DNA from: Bacteroidales bacterium UBA3764
GTDB taxonomy: Bacteria > Bacteroidota > Bacteroidia > Bacteroidales > UBA932
Length of the DNA: 14,249 nt
Direction: 5' to 3'
NCBI GenBank assembly: GCA_002371115.1
Contig: DFFY01000034.1
Span: 8,872 to 23,120, forward strand
The translations under genes were made by a program, and so were the position numbers. The notes beneath the pieces were generated by a model, which had not been told where the DNA came from, did not search any database, and worked only from the letters and a program-made list of their open reading frames with translations. The stretch's first letter is position 1. Every line of letters begins with the position of its first letter. Shown here in pieces: positions 1-6,821 of the stretch.

Positions 1-413
1 CCAACCCTGCCACCATCGTCCTGGACGGTGAAAAAGCACTGGCTTGGCTCAAGGTAGGTGCCCAGCCCACGCTCACCGCACGCCGCATCCTTTCCTATGA
101 GGGTGTGCTGCTGCGCAAACACCTGGCAGAAGGCGTAGCCAAGGGTGCCCTCACCGAGGCCCAGGCAGACGCCAAATTCGCCGCTTGGAAAGCCCAGCGC
201 GACGAGAAAATCGCTGCCAAGAAGAGCGGTCTCAAGAACGAGGCCATCTCCAAGGCCCAGGCCGCCAAGAAACACGAGACCGAGGTGAACGAGGCCCGTG
301 CAAAGGCTATTGCCGCCAAGAAAGCAGAAGCTGAAGCTGCTGCCGCCAAGGCCGCCGAAGAAGCCGCTGCAGAGGCTCCCGCCGCCGAACCCGTGGAAGC
401 TCCGGCAGAATAA
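1..413 (+). CDS. rpsP: 30S ribosomal protein S16, C-terminal part (5' end outside window)
   Basis: Structural protein of the small ribosomal subunit. The reading frame is open from base 3 and ends in TAA at 411-413, giving 136 residues; the N-terminus lies outside the window. The first visible residues (NPATIVLDGEKALAWLKVGA, then QPTLTARRILSYEGVLLRKH) match the S16 core, in which a Trp-Leu-x-x-Gly-Ala-Gln-Pro-Thr motif precedes the last helix. After the core comes a long extension made almost entirely of Ala, Glu and Lys, ending in a Pro/Ala/Glu stretch. Extended S16 tails of this kind are typical of Bacteroidota and absent from the roughly 80-residue E. coli protein. The stop codon overlaps the rimM start (TAATG), so the two are probably co-transcribed and translationally coupled. 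Identification is firm; the function of the tail is unknown to me. Confidence 0.95.
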   Translation, partial: NPATIVLDGEKALAWLKVGAQPTLTARRILSYEGVLLRKHLAEGVAKGALTEAQADAKFAAWKAQRDEKIAAKKSGLKNEAISKAQAAKKHETEVNEARAKAIAAKKAEAEAAAAKAAEEAAAEAPAAEPVEAPAE

Positions 414-904
414 TGCTGCGAGTAGCCCAGGTACTCAAATCCAACGGGACCGATGGCGAACTGCTCCTGAGCTTTTTCGACGTCGCCCCGGAGGATATGG
501 ACCTTCAGGAACCGGTATTCATCGCATTCGATGGACTGCCGGTTCCCTTTTATTTTGAGTCGTTTACGCCCAAAGGGACCAACCGGGCCCTGGTGCGTCT
601 TACCGGCGTCCGCTCACTGAAGGACGCCGACGAACTGGCCGGACAAGCTGTCTATGCGGACTACTTTGAGGAAGACGCGGAAGAAGACCTGGTGGGCTGG
701 ACGCTGTGCAACGCGGACGGCCAGGCCGTGGGCACCGTAGTGGACTACGAGGACATCCCCGGCAACCCCTGCCTCTGGGTGGAACGCCCGGACGGCGAGC
801 AGGTTCTCATCCCCTTCCACGAGGATCTCATCGTCTCCATAGACCAAAAAACCGGGACGCTCACGCTGAACATCCCGGATGGTATTCTCAATCTGAACAA
901 CTAA
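413..904 (+). CDS. rimM: Ribosome maturation factor RimM
   Basis: RimM binds ribosomal protein S19 in the 30S head and assists late 16S rRNA processing and assembly. The 163-residue protein has the family layout: an N-terminal RimM beta-barrel (about residues 1-85, starting AQVLKSNGTDGELLL, a divergent form of the usual G-K-x-x-x-x-H-G-x-x-G-E motif) and a C-terminal PRC-barrel (about 92-163, from DLVGWTLCNADGQAVGTV to the IPFHEDLIVSID and LNIPDGIL strands usual in Bacteroidota RimM). The ATG at 413 shares its A with the rpsP stop codon; no Shine-Dalgarno is evident, so reinitiation after rpsP is the likely route. In E. coli the order is rpsP-rimM-trmD-rplS; here trmD and rplS do not follow. 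The stop TAA overlaps the stop of the convergent DUF2207 gene by 4 bases, leaving no room for a terminator between them. Confidence 0.93.
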   Translation: MLRVAQVLKSNGTDGELLLSFFDVAPEDMDLQEPVFIAFDGLPVPFYFESFTPKGTNRALVRLTGVRSLKDADELAGQAVYADYFEEDAEEDLVGWTLCNADGQAVGTVVDYEDIPGNPCLWVERPDGEQVLIPFHEDLIVSIDQKTGTLTLNIPDGILNLNN

Positions 905-2562
905 CGGGCACCGCCGCCAAAACCGCCGCCGGAGAAGCCGCCGCCACCGCCGAAGGAGGTGTGGCCGCCCATGCCGGAGATGCTGCCGGCCCGCTGCGCC
1001 GCATTGTTGAACGCACGCGTGCTCATGCTGTTGGTCCAGTTCATGGTGTAAATCATGGTGGTGACATCCATGCCGGAGGACTGCGCCACCATGGCAAACT
1101 CCGCCGGATACAGTTTTTTGAACTGTTTGGCCACCTGGTCCGCAATACCATAGAGCTGGGCATACACCAGGTACTCTTTCCACAGGCTCACTTCCTGGGC
1201 ACCGCGCTGGTCGCTCAGGGTAAAGTCCTTCAGGAAATTCCGGAATTCCACCACGTGACAGGCCTCCACGGCCGCCTGGGGAGAGCATACGCCGTCCTTG
1301 GTAAAATAGCCTTTGTTGTGGAACCAGGTTTTGCCCCGGGCCACGGCACGGTCCGGCCAGCCGGCCATCTTGGCGGCGTTCTGCTTGCTCCACTTCTCGA
1401 ACTCGTTCTTTTCCAGCAGGAGGTTGTCCCCCGCCGCACTGCGCGCCCAGTCAAAAAGGTCCTGCTCTACATCGTCCGCCGATACTTTCTCGCTCTTGAA
1501 CAGCAGGTTCACGCGTTTGTAGTCCTTGGGATCCGGCTGCACCAGCAGGTCTCCGTTCATAATCCAGCGGAGGAACATGGCGCCGATGATGTTCTGCGCC
1601 TCTGCCACGGTGCCAAAACGCTTGCCTTTCACCAGCAGATACTCGGCGGCCAGGAGGTTTCCCTCCAGCGGCACGTCGCGGTACCAGCCGTCGATCTTGG
1701 TTTTGCCGAACAGCTTCTTGCTCCACTTGTATCCCAGGGCCGATGCCACCACTATATACAAACAGATACCAATGAACGCCACGAAGCATAGACCAAAGAT
1801 GACAAGGAACCACACGGGGGGGCCGTCCTCCTCATAGGCGCTGCCGTCCAGCGCGCGGTCCAGCAGGTCCTGGAACGGACCGCCCGCCACCACGGACGGC
1901 AGGAACATTCCCTTCTCAAACTTCACCAAAGCAATGACCGCACTCATGGAAGAAAGGCTTTCGGACGATTCCTCCACCACCGCGCCGTCCACCACGTTGA
2001 TATCGCCATAGAAGCCAAAACCCCACACGCGCGTGTTGTCGGTGGTCCAGACGGGGCATTCAAACGCCGGAACGATGGTGACCCGCACGTGCTCCGGCGC
2101 CGGTGACAGGCCCCGGTTCACGAACATGAAATTGAAGGCGTCCGCGTCGTCATAGGCCTGAACCAGACCGGTCACGTAAAAGCGCGCCGTCCACAGGTGC
2201 CAGCCTTCCTGCCCCAAACCCCAGCACAGTTCCACGCCATTGTCCTTGGGGACGATACCGCATTTCCCTTCCTTCCAGCTGCGGGAACGATGGATGTCCC
2301 AGTCCTCCCCCAACGCCTCATACGGCGTGCCGTTTTCCGACACCTGCAAGTCGCTCACCGTCATGGAACCCAGGTTGCTCACGGGCATGTACCACTCCGT
2401 GCCGGAACCGTTCACCTTCACGTCCCACTCCTGGGTAATCCAGGCGGAACCGTCCTGCCGGAGCTCTACCCGGATGTTGACGTCGCGGATGGTGTCAACG
2501 CTTTGCGCCGCCGCCCCGAATCCCAGGACAGCGGCCGCTAAAAAGGCAAACAGGCGCCTCAT
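901..2562 (-). CDS. DUF2207-family membrane protein with Gly-rich C-terminal tail
   Basis: Predicted surface-exposed, membrane-anchored protein of unknown biochemical function. I chose the ATG at 2562 (553 residues) because it starts a clean signal peptide (MRRLFAFLAAAVLGFGAAAQ); the frame extends 20 codons further up, but these lie inside lemA and encode no signal. Visible parts: signal peptide about 1-20; extracytoplasmic beta-rich DUF2207 region about 21-240 (D-x-x-V-E-L-R-Q-D-G-S-A-W-I-T-Q-E-W, typical of the family start); one membrane segment about 250-277; a mixed cytoplasmic region about 280-510; and a tail from about 531 that is nearly all Gly with Ser/Phe, ending GGAR. Such tails are common in proteins encoded beside LemA (TPM and DUF2207 families). 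lemA ends one base upstream (TAA-T-ATG), so the pair forms an operon. The single membrane segment is one fewer than many relatives seem to have. Confidence 0.85.
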   Translation of the reverse strand: MRRLFAFLAAAVLGFGAAAQSVDTIRDVNIRVELRQDGSAWITQEWDVKVNGSGTEWYMPVSNLGSMTVSDLQVSENGTPYEALGEDWDIHRSRSWKEGKCGIVPKDNGVELCWGLGQEGWHLWTARFYVTGLVQAYDDADAFNFMFVNRGLSPAPEHVRVTIVPAFECPVWTTDNTRVWGFGFYGDINVVDGAVVEESSESLSSMSAVIALVKFEKGMFLPSVVAGGPFQDLLDRALDGSAYEEDGPPVWFLVIFGLCFVAFIGICLYIVVASALGYKWSKKLFGKTKIDGWYRDVPLEGNLLAAEYLLVKGKRFGTVAEAQNIIGAMFLRWIMNGDLLVQPDPKDYKRVNLLFKSEKVSADDVEQDLFDWARSAAGDNLLLEKNEFEKWSKQNAAKMAGWPDRAVARGKTWFHNKGYFTKDGVCSPQAAVEACHVVEFRNFLKDFTLSDQRGAQEVSLWKEYLVYAQLYGIADQVAKQFKKLYPAEFAMVAQSSGMDVTTMIYTMNWTNSMSTRAFNNAAQRAGSISGMGGHTSFGGGGGFSGGGFGGGAR

Positions 2563-2563
2563 A

Positions 2564-3109
2564 TTAAATGGTAGGATAGTCTTTCTTGGAAGCATCCTCC
2601 GCCAGGTAGTCACGCTTGGCAAAGCCCAGCATGCCGGCCACGGCGGAAGCCGGGAAGGAACGCACCTGCTGGTTGAAACGGGTGACGCTGTCGTTGTAGG
2701 TCATACGGGACAGGCGCACGTTTTCCTCATACTTCTCGATGCTCTGCATGGTTTGCTGGTAGTTCTGGTTGGCCTTGAGTTCGGGATAGGCCTCTGCCAC
2801 GGCAATGAGTTTGGCGCCAATTTCCTTCAGGGCCTGCTCGTTGGCGTTGATCTGAGCAGCCGTAGGAGCGGGCGAAGAGGTGATTTTGCGCTCATCCACA
2901 ATCTTCTGGAGGGTCTCGGCCTCATAAGAGGCATACTCCCGGGTAAGTTTGATGAGGGCCTGCAGGGCGTCATAACGGCTGATTTGCTGCACGTTGATTT
3001 GCTTGAGGGCATTGTTGCAGAATTCGTCGCTCTTCACGAGCTTGTTCTGGACGGAAATAACCCACAGTACCAGTACTGCCACAACGGCGATGATGATAAT
3101 CCAAGTCAT
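2564..3109 (-). CDS. LemA family membrane-anchored coiled-coil protein
   Basis: LemA proteins have one N-terminal membrane segment and a long helical bundle; their exact function is unsettled. This 181-residue protein has a hydrophobic segment at about 2-20 (MTWIIIIAVVAVLVLWVISV), then the LemA start: a short basic link, a helix with N-N-A-L-K-Q-I-N-V-Q (matching the usual A-W-x-x-I-x-V-x-L), R-Y-D-A-L-Q-A-L-I-K-L, and later helices including N-x-x-Y-x-x-T-M-Q-S-I and a C-terminal Y-N-D-S-V-x-x-F-N-Q-x-V-R-S-F-P-A-S-A-V-A-G-M-L-G-F region characteristic of the family. Length is normal. It is the first gene of a two-gene operon with the DUF2207 protein, a recurrent pairing which suggests that they act together at the membrane. 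The start at 3109 puts the hydrophobic segment at the very N-terminus as expected. Confidence 0.92.
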   Translation of the reverse strand: MTWIIIIAVVAVLVLWVISVQNKLVKSDEFCNNALKQINVQQISRYDALQALIKLTREYASYEAETLQKIVDERKITSSPAPTAAQINANEQALKEIGAKLIAVAEAYPELKANQNYQQTMQSIEKYEENVRLSRMTYNDSVTRFNQQVRSFPASAVAGMLGFAKRDYLAEDASKKDYPTI

Positions 3110-3120
3110 AGTTTAAACGT

Positions 3121-3156
3121 TTTGTTGCACAAATATCCAAAAAAAGCGTAAATTTG
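3121..3156 (+). promoter_or_regulatory. Promoter of the DUF975 gene, Bacteroidota type
   Basis: TAAATTTG at 3149-3156 is an exact match to the Bacteroidota -7 element TAnnTTTG. Upstream TTTG (3121-3124) and TTG (3125-3127) are candidates for the -33 element; the second leaves 21 bases of spacing, the first 24. Transcription would begin near 3162, giving a leader of roughly 20 bases before the ATG at 3181. The -7 box overlaps the TTG codon at 3154, which argues against that codon as the DUF975 start. Confidence 0.65.
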
Positions 3157-3160
3157 TCAA
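3130..3160 (-). promoter_or_regulatory. Possible lemA-DUF2207 promoter (weak match)
   Basis: Read on the minus strand, a TTG-containing box (complement of 3156-3160, TTGAC) lies 18 bases before GATATTTG (complement of 3130-3137). The latter differs from the Bacteroidota -7 consensus TAnnTTTG only at the first position. It would start transcription about 15-20 bases upstream of the lemA ATG at 3109. It overlaps the opposing DUF975 promoter almost completely, so the two might compete. This is a motif match only. Confidence 0.4.
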
Positions 3161-3180
3161 TAGGAAACAAGTATTTACGC

Positions 3181-3918
3181 ATGAAAACCAACCAATTTTT
3201 CAAAAATGAAGCCCTGACGGCCCTCCGCGGCAACTGGGGAAAAGCCGTTATCGTTACGCTGGTGTATGTGCTCATTGCCGCAGCCATTTCCGGTCCTTCG
3301 GCCTATAGCGGTGTAAAAATGACGGAGTTTACCAAGGAAAATGTCAGCGGAACGCGTTCCGTCTCCCAGATGGCCTCCCTTATCCAAAGTCCGGAATACA
3401 TGGCCCTGCAGCGCCACGCCAACGGGACTTCCGGCGTCACCACTCTCCTGGAGATTTTCCTGCTGCTTCCCTTTGGCATCGGCTTTGCCAACGCCTTCCG
3501 CCGCCTGCTGGTGGCCAAGGAGAACAACCTGATGTACAACACGGTACACATCGCCTTCTCCAATTACTGGCACAAGGTCTGGGGCGCACTGCTCATGGTC
3601 ATTTTCATTGCCTTGTGGAGTCTCCTGTTCCTTATTCCGGGTATCGTCAAGGCCTATTCCTATGCCATGACACCCTTTATCCTGGAAGAAAATCCGGAAC
3701 TCACCGCAGGCGAGGCCATCGACCGCAGCCGCTTCATGATGCGCGGCCACAAGTTCGACCTGTTCTGGCTGCAGCTCAGTTTTATTGGCTGGTTCTTCCT
3801 GAGTCTCCTCACCGCCGGCATCGGCCTCCTCTGGCTGGAGCCGTACTACCGCACCTCCCTCGCCGCTTTCTATGAAGAAGTGAAGGCCGACTACGCCCTG
3901 CACGGCGGCCTGGCCTAA
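3181..3918 (+). CDS. DUF975 family integral membrane protein
   Basis: Multi-pass inner-membrane protein of unknown function. I take the ATG at 3181 (245 residues) rather than the in-frame TTG at 3154, because the latter lies inside the predicted -7 box and family members begin with a K-x-x-A-x-x-A-L-R-G-N-W-type sequence, here KNEALTALRGNWGKAV at residues 8-23. Hydrophobic segments lie at about 20-40, 88-108, 135-158 and 195-220. Family features include the amphipathic stretch after segment two (R-R-L-L-V-A-K-E-N-N, then a conserved F-S-N-Y-W), L-I-P-G-I-V-K-A-Y-S-Y in the third segment, and E-N-P-E-L-T-A-G-E-A-I-D-R-S-R-F-M-M-R-G-H-K, close to the DUF975 signature. It stands alone, divergent from lemA, and its stop codon overlaps that of the convergent phosphatase gene by 4 bases. 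A role in membrane-protein quality or stress is possible, but nothing here shows it. Confidence 0.85.
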   Translation: MKTNQFFKNEALTALRGNWGKAVIVTLVYVLIAAAISGPSAYSGVKMTEFTKENVSGTRSVSQMASLIQSPEYMALQRHANGTSGVTTLLEIFLLLPFGIGFANAFRRLLVAKENNLMYNTVHIAFSNYWHKVWGALLMVIFIALWSLLFLIPGIVKAYSYAMTPFILEENPELTAGEAIDRSRFMMRGHKFDLFWLQLSFIGWFFLSLLTAGIGLLWLEPYYRTSLAAFYEEVKADYALHGGLA

Positions 3919-5843
3919 GAAAGCTGAATACACAGCATGGTGAGGTCATCGCTGGCCTCCGCCATACCCACATGCGACGCCACGGCGGCACGCATCTTCT
4001 CTACAACGCCCTGGGCCTTTTCTGAAGGGGAAAGCGCCGCCAGGGCGTTCATCATACGCTCGTTCCCAAACTCTTCGTGGTTCAGGTTCTCGGCCTCGTT
4101 CAGGCCGTCCGTGTACAGGAACATGCGTACCCCGTGCATGTTTTCAAGCGTTTGACCCTCAAAGACATAGCCCGGCATAATGCCGATGGGCGTATTGGGC
4201 TCGCAAGTCATGAAATGCGGCTCCCCCGTAAAGAGCACGGGCGGATTGTGGCCGCAGTTGCAGAAGTCCAGGCGGCCGCTCTTGAGGTCCAGGCGGCCGA
4301 TAAACAGCGTCACAAACATGAGCTGCTCGTTGTGCTGGGACATCTCGTTGTTGATCTGACGGGCCACTTCTTCCGGAGAATTGCCCTGCCAGGACAGCAC
4401 GCGGAACAAGTTGCAGGCAACGGCCATGAACAAGCTGGCAGGAACGCCCTTTCCGCTCACGTCGCCCACGCAGAAGTACAGTTGCCCGTCCCGGATAAAG
4501 TAGTCGTACAGGTCTCCCCCCACCTCTTTTGCCGGTTCCATGAACGCATGCAAGTCAATGTCCGTCCGCTCCGGGAACGTGCGCGGCACCATGTCCATCT
4601 GGATGGAACGGGCAATCTGCAGTTCCCCCTCAATGCGCTCCTTCTTGGCGGTGGTGGTGGTAAGTTCGTCGATATACTTCACTAAGGAGGTCTGCATTTC
4701 ACCGAAGGAGCGGGTGAGGACAGCAATTTCGTCGTCCCACCTGGTCTTGGGAAGCACCGTGTTGAAGTTACCGTAGGCAATGGTCTCCGCCTGCACGGCC
4801 AAAGCATGCAGCGGTTCCAGCTGCTTACGGATTACGCGGGAGAAAACAAGGTACATAAGCAGAAGACCCAGGAGCACAATGGCAATCACCATGTTCTGCA
4901 ACCGATGGAAACCGCCGAAAATATCCTTCTCCGGGCACATGATGGCAACGCTCCAGCCGGTGGTCATCATGGGCTTGTAGAACACGAAGCAGTCCACCTG
5001 TTCCATGCGGATTTCCTGCATGCCAGCCTTCCACTCCTGCATGTCTTCCCCCAGCTTCCTGATTTCCGGATTGGGGCTCACGAGCCCTTCCGTGAAAATG
5101 CTCTGGTAAAAGAGCCGTTCCGGGTCCGGGTGCACCAAAAAAGTGCCGCCGCGACCCACCAAGATGGAATACGAGTTAGGGTACGGTTTTACGGACGATA
5201 TGGTATTGGACAGCCATTCCAGGGAAATATCCAGGGAAAGCGCCCCCACAAAACTGCCGTCGTTTCCGATAAGCGGCTTGCAGTAGGAGACTATCATCTT
5301 GGCGTCCATGATTTTGTCGTCAAACTCCTCCTGGTCCGTATAGGGTTCCGTCCAGCAGGGCTGGCCCATGAGCTTGGGCAGCAGATACCAGTCCAGGTAA
5401 AAATACTGGTAACTGTCATTCCCTTCCTGCTGGGTGTACACGTTTGCGCCAATCCGGTTGGAATAGGCGGAGAAATAGCGCCCCTTTTCCTTGAAATAGT
5501 CCGGCTCGAAGGAGATGGAGCAGCCATTGAGGAACGCATTGGTGGCTACAACCTCACGGGACAGGTCGAACATGGCGTCCGGATTGTCCAGATTCTGATA
5601 AATGCGGCCCTCCAGGTTGTCTGCCACCAGCTCCACGTCTTCCAGGATACCGTTTACGCGGAGCACCGTATTGTCCAGCACGCGGTTGGCGCCCAAAACA
5701 GCCTCCTTCCGGACAGCCTTTCTGGCCACTACGGCCATGTACCCCAGCGCCGCCACAAAAATGGCAGCGGCAAAAAACACAATCCATCGGCTCAGACGGG
5801 CCGACAAAGACTGGCGTGCGCGTTTGATATCGGCTATCTGCAT
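3915..5843 (-). CDS. Membrane sensor phosphatase: dCache-HAMP-SpoIIE (PP2C type)
   Basis: Predicted Ser/Thr phosphatase in the inner membrane that converts an extracytoplasmic signal into dephosphorylation of a cytoplasmic target, in known systems usually a STAS-domain anti-sigma antagonist. In 642 residues: membrane segment 1 at about 20-40; a double-Cache sensor domain about 45-300 (with the Cache-like DISLEWLSNTI and the SILVGRGGTFLVHPD strand); membrane segment 2 at about 318-336; HAMP about 337-392; a linker helix (ERIEGELQIARSIQMDMVP, about 402-420); then the SpoIIE/PP2C catalytic domain. Metal-binding motifs look intact: G-G-D-L-Y-D-Y (Asp444, Asp447), GDVSGKGVPA (Asp461), LYTDGLNEA (Asp579) and SDDLTML (Asp632, Asp633). 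Its first 10 bases overlap the end of the substrate-binding-protein gene, so the two are translationally coupled. A GGAAGAG sits 2 bases before the ATG, rather close for a ribosome binding site. No partner anti-sigma or STAS gene is in the window. Confidence 0.92.
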   Translation of the reverse strand: MQIADIKRARQSLSARLSRWIVFFAAAIFVAALGYMAVVARKAVRKEAVLGANRVLDNTVLRVNGILEDVELVADNLEGRIYQNLDNPDAMFDLSREVVATNAFLNGCSISFEPDYFKEKGRYFSAYSNRIGANVYTQQEGNDSYQYFYLDWYLLPKLMGQPCWTEPYTDQEEFDDKIMDAKMIVSYCKPLIGNDGSFVGALSLDISLEWLSNTISSVKPYPNSYSILVGRGGTFLVHPDPERLFYQSIFTEGLVSPNPEIRKLGEDMQEWKAGMQEIRMEQVDCFVFYKPMMTTGWSVAIMCPEKDIFGGFHRLQNMVIAIVLLGLLLMYLVFSRVIRKQLEPLHALAVQAETIAYGNFNTVLPKTRWDDEIAVLTRSFGEMQTSLVKYIDELTTTTAKKERIEGELQIARSIQMDMVPRTFPERTDIDLHAFMEPAKEVGGDLYDYFIRDGQLYFCVGDVSGKGVPASLFMAVACNLFRVLSWQGNSPEEVARQINNEMSQHNEQLMFVTLFIGRLDLKSGRLDFCNCGHNPPVLFTGEPHFMTCEPNTPIGIMPGYVFEGQTLENMHGVRMFLYTDGLNEAENLNHEEFGNERMMNALAALSPSEKAQGVVEKMRAAVASHVGMAEASDDLTMLCIQLS

Positions 5844-6784
5844 AACTCTTCCAGGGTAACGGGACGCGGAATAAGACCGGCCTTGAGCATAATATCGTTG
5901 GCCTGCTGCAACATGTCCGGGCGGATGCGGTACTCCATTTTTTCGGAATCCGGGTCATTCTGCAGGTTCAGGATTTCCTTGAGCATCAGGCTTTGCATGA
6001 TTCGGTTAGTGGCGATATGGTTCCTTTCCACGTAGCGCATCACAATGTCCAGCGCCTGCTCCGGATGGGCGGCCGTGTATTCCCAGCCCCGGCGGCTGGC
6101 ACGGGCGAATTTCTCCGCCTGCTCCCGGTGCTTTTCATAGTAGGAACGGGTTACGTACAGGCCGTCCTCCTGAATGTTGAAGCCGTGGTCTGCCAGGCGG
6201 TACATGCAGTTTTCCGGCACATTGAACCCCGCCTGCTTCACCTGATAATATTCATTATAGGTCATGGCCACAATGGCATCCACCGCACCGGCAATATACA
6301 GGTTCACCATGTTGGCGGCCCGAATCCATTCAAAATGCAGGTTGGCCTCCACCGCCACGCTTTCCAGCAGCTGCGTGAAGCCCCCGGCCCAGATGCCCAC
6401 CTTGGCCCCCGGCTGTTCCATGGGATTCTTTCCCCTGCGGGAAATCACCACCATGCCATTGTTCATGGACGTTTGCAGCAGGTTAACCAGCGGAACACCA
6501 TTGGCAACAATTTCCACCGCCTGCGCCAACTGCAATGTAGTGGCCTGGCTCATGTTGGCACGGATGCGGCTCTCTGCGCTCTGCGTGGCATTGGGGTGGA
6601 CAATCTGTACCTTCACCCCCTCCTCCTCATAGAAGCCCAGCTCTTTTGCCACATAATAGCCGGCAAACTGCGCCTGCGCCGTCCATTGCGGCGTAAACAC
6701 AATGGTATCGCTCTCCACCTTCTTTTGGGCCGATAACGGAAGTGCCAGCAAAACAGCGAGCCATATGAGCGCAATGCGTTTCAT
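5834..6784 (-). CDS. Periplasmic substrate-binding protein, NMT1/THI5 (ThiY/SsuA-like) family
   Basis: Soluble periplasmic ligand-binding protein of the ABC-transporter type. The ATG at 6784 gives 316 residues beginning with a signal peptide (MKRIALIWLAVLLALPLSAQ); there is no lipobox Cys, so it should be free in the periplasm. The frame extends 12 codons further up from a TTG, but those codons cover the promoter and the NRPS end. The family core starts at about 28: V-F-T-P-Q-W-T-A-Q-A-Q-F-A-G-Y-Y-V-A-K-E-L-G-F-Y-E-E-E-G-V-K-V, the classical NMT1 opening. A G-I-W-A-G-G-F stretch (130-136) and the G-x-V-D-A-I-V-A-M-T-Y-N-E-Y-Y segment (about 166-180) are also family-like. Known relatives bind thiamin pyrimidine precursors, sulfonates or similar small molecules; the ligand here cannot be read from sequence. 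No permease or ATPase accompanies it. Instead it overlaps the sensor phosphatase gene, which suggests that it feeds ligand information to that protein. Confidence 0.88.
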   Translation of the reverse strand: MKRIALIWLAVLLALPLSAQKKVESDTIVFTPQWTAQAQFAGYYVAKELGFYEEEGVKVQIVHPNATQSAESRIRANMSQATTLQLAQAVEIVANGVPLVNLLQTSMNNGMVVISRRGKNPMEQPGAKVGIWAGGFTQLLESVAVEANLHFEWIRAANMVNLYIAGAVDAIVAMTYNEYYQVKQAGFNVPENCMYRLADHGFNIQEDGLYVTRSYYEKHREQAEKFARASRRGWEYTAAHPEQALDIVMRYVERNHIATNRIMQSLMLKEILNLQNDPDSEKMEYRIRPDMLQQANDIMLKAGLIPRPVTLEELCR

Positions 6785-6792
6785 ACAAGTTG

Positions 6793-6821
6793 CAAAGGTA
6801 CAAAAATTTTGACTAGTCAAA
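6793..6821 (-). promoter_or_regulatory. Promoter for the binding-protein/phosphatase operon
   Basis: On the minus strand, TTTG (complement of 6818-6821) is followed after 17 bases by TACCTTTG (complement of 6793-6800), an exact TAnnTTTG -7 element. The -33 box lies in the last codons of the NRPS gene. The -7 box ends only 8 bases before the ATG at 6784, so a transcript from it would have almost no leader. The spacing equals that of the predicted NRPS promoter, and both share TTTTTGTAnnTTTG. The two downstream genes can therefore probably be expressed independently of the NRPS. Confidence 0.65.
6808..6821. promoter_or_regulatory. Perfect 14-bp palindrome TTTGACTAGTCAAA, candidate operator
   Basis: The sequence equals its own reverse complement over all 14 bases. 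It contains the NRPS stop codon (TAG, complement of 6813-6815) and the -33 TTTG of the downstream promoter. As RNA it could form only a weak hairpin (5 A/T-rich pairs, 4-base loop), so an intrinsic terminator is unlikely. A dimeric regulator bound here would block or tune the sensor operon promoter. No regulator gene is in the window. Confidence 0.45.

Noticed and set aside
907..970. Short GCC/GGC-rich repetitive tract near the end of the DUF2207 gene
   Set aside because: It simply encodes the Gly-rich tail of the protein and is not a separate repeat element or CRISPR.
706..1791. Plus-strand open frame of 361 codons across rimM and the DUF2207 gene
   Set aside because: It overlaps both supported genes out of frame and its composition is that of antisense sequence.
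2563..2622. Upstream start for the DUF2207 protein inside lemA
   Set aside because: The ATG at 2562, one base after the lemA stop, begins a clean signal peptide; the extra 20 residues would disrupt it.
3154..3180. Upstream TTG start for the DUF975 protein
   Set aside because: The codon lies inside the predicted -7 box TAAATTTG, and the family N-terminus fits the ATG at 3181.
4806..6035. Plus-strand open frame of 409 codons opposite the phosphatase and binding-protein genes
   Set aside because: It spans parts of two well-supported minus-strand genes, has no domain-like sequence and no promoter; a shadow frame.
6785..6820. Upstream TTG start for the binding protein, overlapping the NRPS end
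   Set aside because: It would bury the signal peptide behind 12 extra residues and place the start upstream of the promoter box.
6801..6821. Intrinsic terminator at the end of the NRPS
   Set aside because: The hairpin would have only five A/T-rich pairs and the following T run is interrupted; an operator or chance palindrome is more likely.
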